A program made the position numbers and the translations under genes. This document shows positions 55,691 through 64,000 of a stretch of 64,000 nt of DNA, one piece after another. The notes under the pieces are model-generated. The model searched no databases. It was not told the DNA's origin and saw only the letters and a list, made by a program, of their open reading frames with translations. Origin of the DNA: Lumbricus terrestris (Eukaryota; Annelida; Clitellata; Crassiclitellata; Lumbricidae); NCBI GenBank assembly GCA_949752735.1, contig OX457052.1, forward strand, positions 34,580,315 to 34,644,314, written 5' to 3'. Position 1 is the first letter of the stretch. Every line of letters starts with the position of its first letter.

Positions 55691-55949
55691 ATAGCGACTC
55701 TATGCTATTAGCTAGAAACGTTGGCAGCTACTGTACCGTCTCCATCCTATGTGGTCGTCTATGTCTGTGTTATTCTGCGTCTGTTCCCGTGCGCATGCTT
55801 GTCTGCTTTTGTGTGCGTGTGTTTCTCTGTCCGTCTGCTTGTCTGTCTGTTTGCGACGTTGTCTGTGTGCTTCTCGTTCCGTGTGTCTGTCTGTTTGCGT
55901 GTTTTTCTGTCTATGCATTTGTCTGTGCCTCTGCCTGTGTACTGGAGTG

Positions 55950-56099
55950 CATGGGCGGAGTTTGGTTTCCGTTCTTGGAAGGGCTAAAGCCTTCTGGGGG
56001 GGCTAAACCCAGGAAAAATACCATTTACACGGTAAAAAATGAATCTGGGTCTTCTTGGGGGGCTTAACCCCCCCCAGCCCCTGATAAACTCCTCCCATG
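55950..56099. mobile_element. 150-bp MITE (CATGGGCGGAGTTT family)
   Basis: The left end CATGGGCGGAGTTT and right end AAACTCCTCCCATG are inverted with one mismatch. The flanking octamers CTGGAGTG and CTGAAGTG differ by one base. A repeated gggggg(c)ttaaccc-type motif fills the interior. Confidence 0.8.
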
Positions 56100-56657
56100 C
56101 TGAAGTGTCTCTGTGGTTTTTCTCATGTCTGCGACTTTGTGCACATATGTCTGTCTGTCTGTCTGTGTGTTAGTGTTTCTTTACTAGTGCATGCGTGTCT
56201 GTATGTGTCTTGATCTGTGTGTTTGTCTCTGTGTCTTTGTCTGATTGTTTATGTGTCATTGTCTCTATGTTTCTCTGTCCGCCCATGATCTACTTTTCTC
56301 GCTTTCTTTGATTTCCTATGAGATCTGCAATTTGTAATGAGCCCCCGTTCTTTTTGACATGGCCCCCATCAGACACGTACAACCTCCTCTGACTCCCGCC
56401 CCTACCTTCCCTCCCTCCATCCGGGCGAGAGTCCTGTTTTGTTTTCGATTCTAGCAGAACAATTCCTTCCCTGTGACAAACAATCAATAATCCGGACATT
56501 GCTCCCGTTCGCTTTTCACCTTATAATAATCTCAATATCGGAACGAAAGATGGGCGGGTGAAAATGACAGGCCACTTGTCCCACTGCGACCACGACTAAA
56601 AGCAGCAAATACATCCACCAGTACCACACCCACCATTGCCACAAAACATACCAAACA

Positions 56658-56870
56658 CTGCCACCACCACCACCACCACCACCACCACCACCACCACCAC
56701 CACCACCACCACCACCACCACCACCACCACCACCAGGACCACCACCACCACCACCACCACCACCACCACCACCACCACCACCAGGACCACCACCACCACC
56801 ACCACCAGGACCACCACCATGACCACCACCACCACCAGGACCACCACCATGACCACCACCTGGACCAATA
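56658..56870. repeat. (CAC)n / (CCA)n trinucleotide tract
   Basis: Nearly pure cca interrupted by gga and tga. It gives Gly-, Trp- or Thr-rich frames that are not evidence of a gene. Confidence 0.92.
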
Positions 56871-57466
56871 CCAGCACCACCAGCACCAACGCTGACCACG
56901 CTTCATGCCACCAGGTTTGCCCATTTTAGTTGGTTGCATCCGCCAACTTGCCCCGGTCATCTTACACCCACAAGGGCACTCAACAAAATCTGCGAGACAT
57001 GATTTGCACAATGTGATTTGGAAACACGAAATACATCAGTAACAACTTAAAATAAATGTTTAAAAAACAACCTATTTCCCAAGTTTTTCAATTCATGGGG
57101 ATTACGATAAACGCTATTTTATAACAGCGAAATGTATTAAGAGGTAGATAGGAAAACTTATTTTAAATTAAAAAAAGGCAATCGAAGCAACTTGTCACGT
57201 TGTCGCCATTCATCAAAAGAAAGATCTTGCCTTGTTCTTTATCTTTTAAAACTGTTTTCCTGCCACGCATTATAATTTTATAGCGCAGCCATCATCTTGG
57301 TCCAGCCGTCAACTTGCCCCAAAACACCGTATACCACAACCACCACTACCACCACCGCTACCACCACCAGTGGTCCACCACCTAGCCCACGACCAAAACC
57401 ACCACTACATACATGTACATGTAGGATTCAACACCGCCACCAACACAACTACTACTACTACTACTA

Positions 57467-57585
<119 letters not shown>

Positions 57586-57589
57586 CACA

Positions 57590-58340
57590 CATCCCAACGC
57601 TGTTGCACACCGACCAGCGTGACACATCGTTGCTTAAACCTAAAGCAAGTTGCAGTACGGCAGCTGCACTTTGCTGTGATGTGTGTCTCCTCCCTCGACG
57701 TAATGTCTTTCGCCGAAGAAGCCAACACTAACTGCTCGTCGCTCTCTGTGTCTTCTTCTTCTTCGGGTGGACTTCTTGAGAAAAGCGGTCGTTTCCTAAA
57801 GCGACGTTCAACGTTCAATTTGCGCTGAACGATGATTGACGACGCCTTCGGAAGACGAAGACGACGACGAAGAAGACGACGAAGAAGAAGAAGAAGATTA
57901 GGAAGCGGTCGTCGTACGTCACGCAACGGTTGCCTCTCTGCCATTGCTCATTAGCAATCCCACTTAGACGTGGACGACACCAGACAGCGACGCTGCATGC
58001 ACGGGGTGTGTAAGGAGGACCCACTGACTGGCCAACTGGCTCACTGATGGAATGAAGAAAGTAGGAATGTAAATGTAAATGTAATGAAAATGTAAATCTT
58101 CGAGATATTCTCAGCGCCCACAAAAGCCACGTCAGGGAGACCAGCTTATTCAACGGCGCTATATCAAATCAAGTCCGCAATAGCCAGAGCTGCCGTTTTC
58201 GTTCCGGTGCCAGGTCAAAATCCGGGGAGGTCAAGCCGAGGAGACAGCGTGGTGCTATATGGTGGTTGTCGGTGATGGTGGTGGTTGGGTGATGGAACCT
58301 GATTGGAATCTGGATAGGACAGGTTAAGAGTTCGTTTTTC
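57590..58340. other. No supported gene; trinucleotide and LINE-tail remnants
   Basis: Overlapping frames on both strands at 57600-57950 are driven by gaagacgac repeats (57850-57900). The sequence at 58095-58165 (cagcgcccac...caacggcgctatatc) resembles a LINE tail on the - strand. Confidence 0.45.
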
Positions 58341-58730
58341 AGTCGTGGAGGGAATGAGGGAAAGAACTCAATGAAGGAGGGAAGAATGGTAGGATGGAGA
58401 GAAGGATGGAAGGAAGGAAGAACAGGGGAAGTAAGTTAGTAGGTAAGGAAGAAAGTAGGGAACTAGGGAAAGAAGGGAGCAAGAATGGACGGAAGGATTG
58501 GAAAATTAAAGGAAGCAAGAAAGTAGGGGGGAAGTAGGTAGGTAAGGACATGGAGATAAGGAAGGAGGGTAGAATTAGAGGGTGGGAAACGAAAGGAAAT
58601 AAGCAAGGAGTGAAGGAAGTAGGGGAGAAAGGAAGGAAGTACGGATGGAAGAAAGGAAAAAAATGGAGAGAATGAGCGAAGAGTAGAGGAAAGTGAAGAA
58701 CGAAGCAAGGAAGAAAAAAAAACGTAAATA
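58340..58730. repeat. Purine-rich GGAA/GGGA tract
   Basis: Nearly all purines on the + strand, irregular aagg/gaag units. Confidence 0.8.
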
Positions 58731-59009
58731 ATTGTTGGTTAACGAGTTGCTCGGTGAATAGATCTACATGTAAAATGTTTATAAAACGCAGAATGTCGAC
58801 GACTGTCTCAAAGGTTAGACAAAGAAAGAGTGCTTTGGTTTGAGAGAGTTAGGTGGCCGGACGCAGAAGCACAGACAAATACAATGTCATATAGAGACAA
58901 CGACCATGAGCTAGACGAGATGATGAGGAAAGAAAAGCAGAGAATGAAAGATGGACGTGAATGGAAAAACAACGACACGGAGTATGAACGATGAGGAAAC
59001 AGAACGTCA

Positions 59010-59240
59010 AAAGAGAGAGACAGAAAGAGAGAGACAGAAAGAGAGAGAGAGAGAGACAGAAAGAGAGACATAAAGAGAGAGACAGAGAGAGAGACAGAAA
59101 GAGAGAGACAGAACGATGTCATGTAGAGACAACGACCAGTAGTCAGACGAGATGACGAGGAAAGAAAGGCAGACAATGAAAGATGGACGTGAGTGGAAAA
59201 ACAACGACACGGAGCATGAACGATGAGGAAACAGAAAGTC

Positions 59241-59318
<78 letters not shown>

Positions 59319-59610
59319 AAGAGAGAGACAGAAAGAGAGAGAGACAGAAAGAGAGAGACAGAAAGAAAGAGACAGAAAGAATGAGACAGAAAGAGAGAGA
59401 CAGAGAGAGAGAGAGAGAGACAGAAAGAGAGAGACAGAAAAAGAGAAAAAAAGAGACAGAACGAGACAGAAAGAGAAAAAAGAAGACAACTGGAGACAGA
59501 GAACGACAGAAAGAGATCGATGTAGAAAAATGCAATAGAAAGAGAGAGCTTGAGATAATGTGTGTGTATGTGTATGTGTATAATTATGTGTGTGCGTATG
59601 CGAAAGAGAA

Positions 59611-59651
<41 letters not shown>

Positions 59652-59790
59652 TAGATATGAAACAGTGACGAAAGAGAGACGAACAGGTAGAGACAGACGG
59701 AGACAAACAGACAGACAGACAGGCAGAGACACAAAGACAGACACAAAGACAGACAGAAAAAGGAATTACCGAAATGCAAGAAGAGAGACA
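59010..59790. repeat. GA / GACA microsatellite complex
   Basis: gagaca units, a pure (GA)n at about 59245-59315 and (GACA)n at 59615-59655. Two 100-bp segments (58875-58990 and 59110-59235) around acgaccatgagc/acgaccagtagt are near duplicates: each has gtcatgtagagacaacgacc-type sequence, then aacaacgacacggag. Confidence 0.85.
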
Positions 59791-59799
59791 GACAGACAC

Positions 59800-61600
59800 C
59801 GGAAATGAAATCGTCGCCGCTCAATCGCAAGAAATCCGGCGGCGTGCACAATGGTCCCAGGATCGTCCTCCTTCCCCTCTCCTCCTCTGGCGAAGACGCA
59901 CGAAGACTTACAGCGCAGGGTTAATGCAGCATGACTGGCCGAACGTAAAGGGTTAATATTCTCCGGACCACTGTCGTCGGTCAATTCTTTCACAATCGCT
60001 ACGCTGGCTTCCTGTTCGAAACTCTCTGGCCGATCGGTAGGCTGCCCTTCCTCCCTCCGTATCTCCCTCCATCATTCCCTGCTTCGCTATCTGCTGGTCG
60101 TTTTATCTGCCTTCCCGTCTGTCAACCCTTGTTCGTCAGTCCCGCTTAATCGGTCCCTCGGCACTGGTCTTATCTTGAAGGATCGCCGTGCCAACTGGAC
60201 GGATGGGGGGGATTAAATGGAAACGCGTGGATGAACTTCAGTCAACCAACCAACCAACCAACCAACTTACCTCATCCATAAAAAGACAGATAGACTGTTT
60301 CTCTTAAGACTCGAAGCATGCGAAAATAGGACGACGGGAATGAGGTACAACTGAAGAGGATGAGAAAAGGACAGAGGAAAAGGATAGATGATAGAGGCAG
60401 AGGATAGGGGAAGTGGGCAGAGGAGGAGTAAAATAACGAAGGAGAAAGAAGGTGGGGAGTACAGAGGAAGAGGACGGGAAAAGGACAGAGGGTCGAGGAA
60501 GAGGAAAGAGGACAATGTATGAGACCTGCAGGGAAGAGTATAACGGAGGTGGAAAAATGAGGAGAATATAGGAAGAGGATGGTAAAAGGACAGAGTGACG
60601 GGGAAGAGAATTGAGGAGGAGGAGGAGGAGGAGGAGGAGGAGCGAGGAAAACAGGAGCGAAAATGGGCGGGGGATGATGACGAAGAAATAGGATAGAATA
60701 AGAGGACAGAAAATAATGACGTAGCGGTGGAAATGGAAGAGGACAGATCAAGAGGCCAAAGGAAGAGAGTAGGAAAGATTTCAGACAGATGTGAAGAAAA
60801 AGCATAATATTGTAAAGGACAAAATGCATAACAATTACGAATAGAGTCGTCAGATCGATGCGATGAATGCAGAGGACAGAGGACACACGGAAGGACAGAT
60901 GACCAGAACACAGGCGCACAGTTGGAAAGAAGACAGACACAGACTGCAAACAGACAGAGACAAACAGAGACAGACAGAGACAGACAGACACAGAGAGAGA
61001 CAGACAGAGACAGCACGCCAGAGAGAATGAGAGAGAGAGACAGAGACAGAGACAGAGACAGAGACAGAGACTGAAAGAGACAGAGGCTGCAGACCCAGAG
61101 AGAGACAGGCACACAGAGAACCAGAGAGACAGAGAGATAGACAAAGCTTAAGAGAGACACAGACAATACGGACAGACACAGACAGACACATACAGTGACA
61201 AACAGACTCAGAAAGAGGCAGACAGACACATACAGCGACAGACAGACTCAGACAGAGGCAGACAGAAACAGACAGTGTTAAACAAAAGCTTAAATACAAC
61301 GCAATCGATCGTATAGTGATTGATGCGATTATTTCAAACTTAACTCCACGAAATATTGAAGCTTCTTCTTCTTCCACTTCCGTCTTTTCCATCTTCTCCA
61401 GAGCCACAGATCACATTTCCATTTAACCCGGGTTCCATAACTTCCGAACAAGTCGCAATCGCAGTCTTAAATTTATATAGCGCCACGTCAATAGAGAGAA
61501 TCCACAGACTCGCTCATTCTTGCACCAATCGCATCTTTCAAGTCGAATTATGAGTACGAAAAGATTTTCTTGCTAATGGAAACTGTCGACGGGAAGACGA
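59800..61600. other. Non-genic, purine-rich and simple sequence
   Basis: 59990-60280 is ordinary sequence with no recognisable gene. 60340-60680 is GGA/GAA-rich. 60890-61285 is GACAGA microsatellite. A LINE-tail-like atttatatagcgccacgtca lies near 61470. Confidence 0.5.
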
Positions 61601-61602
61601 GA

Positions 61603-61775
61603 CGGTATGTATGTATGTATGTATGTATGTATGTATGTATGTATGTATGTATGTATGTATGTATGTATGTATGTATGTATGTATGTATGTATGTATGTAT
61701 GTATGTATGTATGTATGTATGTATGTATGTATGTATGTATGTATGTATGTATGTATGTATGTATGTATGTATGTA
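61603..61775. repeat. (GTAT)n microsatellite, left of Tc1
   Basis: Pure gtat units, resuming at 63158 on the other side of the element. Confidence 0.95.
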
Positions 61776-62114
61776 CAGTGGTGTGAAAAAGTTTTGCATC
61801 GCCCATATATTTTGCGCTTCTATGCATCATTTCTTCTGTATTAAGTTGAATAATATACTGGTAAGCATGTGAGCGTTAATTAAAGGTTTTCTTATTGTTT
61901 GGTTCGAGTTTAAAAGCATATTTCTTTAAATTTGACATGATGAAAGTTCGTTTACCACCTCGTGACTATAACAGCATGAGTAAGGCCATACAGGCTTGTA
62001 ACCCGCTAACGCTTGTTCTGTGCATATTGCAATGTGTTGGGATGAAATAAACGGTTTTGTGTGGTCGTATGCCTTCTTTATGATTTAGAGGCCTGGAAAA
62101 GCCATTTCGGCATG

Positions 62115-62600
62115 TCAGTGATGCACCAATTTTTTTGTCCAGCCCTTGTTCTTCACCACTTGTCTGCAACGTTTCGGTATCGAGTTGACCAGCTTGACGA
62201 GGTGGTCATGGGACACAACGCGTTTCCAGGCGGCGATGAGCGATTCGATGAGCTCGCATTTGGAAGTTGGATATCTCTTGGACATCTCCAAGGCTGCTTT
62301 ATGCCACAGATTCTCAATTGGATTGAGATCCGGGGACCGGGCGGGCCAGTGCAGCGTCTTAACATTGTTCTAGCGTTTGTTCCAGTTGTTCACCAGTTTG
62401 GCACGATGGCATGGTGCATTGTCATGCTGAAAGGGGAACTGGCCTGGGAAGAGTTGCTGAACTGATGGCACTATGCACTTCTGCAGTATACCGATGCACT
62501 TGGTTGCGTTGACCATTCCATCAACGATATGCAGACGTCCGACGGCACTGGCAGCCATGCGATCCAAACCATAACGAAAGAAAACAACGCTGGACTGGCC
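62115..62600 (-). pseudogene. Tc1 transposase, C-terminal half (left arm and centre)
   Basis: Reads GLDRMAASAVGRLHIVDGMV, QHDNAPCHRAKLVNNWN, a break, then WPARSPDLNPIENLWHKAAL and ends GWTKKLVHH plus a stop at 62115-62117. HDNAP carries the second catalytic Asp and NPIEN the Glu of DD34E. The N-terminal paired-type domain and first Asp are missing, and a stop breaks the frame near 62370. Confidence 0.85.
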
Positions 62601-62828
62601 CGCCCAGGCCCCGGATCTCAATCCAATTGAGAATCTGTGGCATAAAGCAGCCTTGGAGATGTCCAAGAGATATCCAACTTCCAAATGCGAGCTCGTCGAA
62701 TCGCTCATCGCCGCCTGGAAACGCGTTGTGTCCCATGACCACCTCGTCAAGCTGGTCAACTCGATGCCGAAACGTTGCAGACAAGTGGTGAAGAACAAGG
62801 GCTGGACAAAAAAATTGGTGCATCACTG
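62590..62828 (+). pseudogene. Tc1 transposase C-terminus (right arm)
   Basis: The mirror copy: WPAQAPDLNPIENLWHKAAL, then ELVESLIAAWKRVVSHDHLV and KLVHH with a stop at 62826-62828. Only the last third is present. Confidence 0.85.
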
Positions 62829-63157
62829 ACATGCGGAAATGGCTTTTCCAGGCTTCTAAATCATAAAGAAGGCCTACGACCACACAAAACCGGTTATTTC
62901 ATCCCAACACATTGCACTTTGCACAGAACAAGCGTTAGCGGGTTACAAGCCTGTATGGCCCTTCTCATGCTGGTATAGCCACGAGGTGGTAAACGAACTT
63001 TCATCATGTCAAATTTAAAGAAATATGCTTATAAACTCGAACCAAACAATAAGAAAACCTTTAATTAACGCCCGCATGTTTACCAGTACATTATTCATCT
63101 TAATACAGAAGGAATACAGAAAATATATGGATGATGCAAAACTTTTTCACACCACTG

Positions 63158-63554
63158 TATGTATGTATGTATGTATGTATGTGTGAGTGTGTGTGTGTAT
63201 GTATGTGTGTATGTGTGTGTGTGTATGTATGTATGTACGTGTGTATGTATGTATGTATGTATGTAATGTATGTAAGTATGTATGTATGTATGTATGTAAT
63301 GTATGTAAGTATGTATGTATGTATGTATGTATGTATGTATGTATGTATGTATGTATGTATGTATGTATGTATTTGTGTAAGTATGTATGTATGAGTGATA
63401 CGAGCAGCACAGCAGAAAGATCTTTGGAGAAGAACTGTCCATGATGCCGCCAAAGTTCGGAAGGTCGAATAAGGCACCGACGACGACGACGATGTATGTA
63501 TGTATGTATGTATGTATGTATGTATGTATGTATATATGTATGTATGTATGTATG

Positions 63555-63588
<34 letters not shown>

Positions 63589-63655
63589 TGTATGTATGTA
63601 TGTATGTATGTATGTATGTATGTATGTATGTATGTATGTATGTATGTATGTATGT
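63158..63655. repeat. (GTAT)n microsatellite, right of Tc1
   Basis: Two gtat blocks (63158-63385 and 63493-63655) separated by about 105 bp of unique sequence with a short gac repeat. Confidence 0.9.
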
Positions 63656-63724
63656 TGTATGCAATAATGTATGTATTATGCATATTATGTTTGTATGTAC
63701 TCATTTATTTATTCATTCATTCTA

Positions 63725-63790
63725 GAATAATTCCTATAGTGCCTCTTCGAGGTTGACTACTCCGAAGGGCTGTTTGCGCTAGCACGGCCA
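63725..63790 (-). repeat. LINE tail fragment
   Basis: Reverse complement of gtagtcaacctcgaagaggc then actatagg, a diverged form of the common LINE/SINE tail. Confidence 0.45.
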
Positions 63791-63869
63791 AAAAAGTACA
63801 GTTTTGAGTAAGAGCCCCAGGAAGCATAGGCGTAACGTTGTATTGTGACGGTGGTGTCAAGTGACCACC

Positions 63870-63910
63870 ACTTTCAAAAGTGGTGGTGTCAGTCACCACC
63901 ACTTTTTGGT
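63870..63910. repeat. Short inverted repeat
   Basis: ccaccacttt-c-aaaagtggtgg forms a 10-bp stem, followed by a further accaccacttt copy. Confidence 0.6.
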
Positions 63911-64000
63911 CCGACAAGGAAATATTTTTTAAAAGCACGAATGCATTTGGCTGTCTAACATAATAAAGGCTATTAATGATCAACATCGCAATGACGCCAA

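Larger units (their letters stand above)
61776..63157. mobile_element. Palindromic Tc1-like foldback element
   Basis: The left end CAGTGGTGTGAAAAAG and its reverse complement at the right end are each flanked by TA (61774-61775 and 63158-63159), the Tc1/mariner TSD. The arms, roughly 61776-62358 and 62588-63157, are reverse complements with about 10% difference, far longer than ordinary TIRs, and both contain the transposase C-terminus. The central 230 bp is unique. It fits a head-to-head joining of two 3' halves. Confidence 0.9.

Noticed and set aside
56516..57011. A glycine- or tryptophan-rich protein with a Cys cluster (CKSCLADFVECPCGCK) on the - strand
   Set aside because: The repeat part is a (CAC)n tract open in several frames, and the Cys-rich start is in a different frame from the Gly-rich one. 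No domain or splice site supports it.
58808..59851. A 347-codon Ser/Leu/Phe-rich - strand frame
   Set aside because: Translation of GA/GACA simple repeats.
61548..61872. IHTY/CMYV repeat proteins
   Set aside because: (GTAT)n microsatellite read in different frames.

Overview
This 64 kb window is eukaryotic nuclear DNA, almost certainly from a bilaterian invertebrate. It has spliced genes with GT-AG introns, a muscle myosin tail exon, an RDL-type GABA-gated chloride channel, tRNA-derived SINEs, LINE, hAT, piggyBac, Tc1 and Helitron remnants, and abundant microsatellites. The sequence does not fix the phylum. The RDL-type receptor and the load of SINEs and simple repeats suggest a marine invertebrate, possibly a lophotrochozoan, but that is a guess.

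Only two host genes can be supported. (1) The last coding exon of a sarcomeric-type myosin heavy chain lies on the + strand at 813-1013. (2) A Cys-loop GABA receptor gene of RDL type lies on the - strand. I could assemble seven exons, running from 50766 down to 9911 (about 41 kb). The reading frame and splice phases agree across all six junctions, giving 522 residues plus stop without the signal-peptide exon(s), which I could not find. Three exons are 68, 221 and 83 bp, the sizes I recall for vertebrate GABA-A receptor genes. The two genes are convergent, about 8.9 kb apart.

Everything else is introns and intergenic DNA built from mobile elements, many resolvable to the base by target-site duplications (TSDs). 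Four hAT-type elements have perfect 8-bp TSDs (13345-16246, 20531-20817, 26051-26441, 33783-37318) and two have one-mismatch TSDs (28560-28842, 55950-56099). There is a nested piggyBac pair (26496-27600), a complete Helitron (3153-4394) plus two abutting Helitron termini near 30870, and a head-to-head Tc1 foldback inside a GTAT microsatellite (61776-63157). Many LINE 3' ends are present, and their tail is shared with a tRNA-derived SINE family.

The most unusual item is a structurally complete 2958-bp DNA transposon at 21851-24808 (8-bp TSD, TAGG termini) with one uninterrupted 720-residue ORF. The ORF has a hAT-like order of catalytic motifs but no BED finger, and a C-x-C-x4-C-x-C cluster instead. 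A broken, strongly diverged relative lies at 39107-40857. Together they look like a little-characterised hAT-related lineage. Region 33.8-37.3 kb is one hAT-ended element that carries a large palindromic 36-bp array and a 66-bp higher-order minisatellite.
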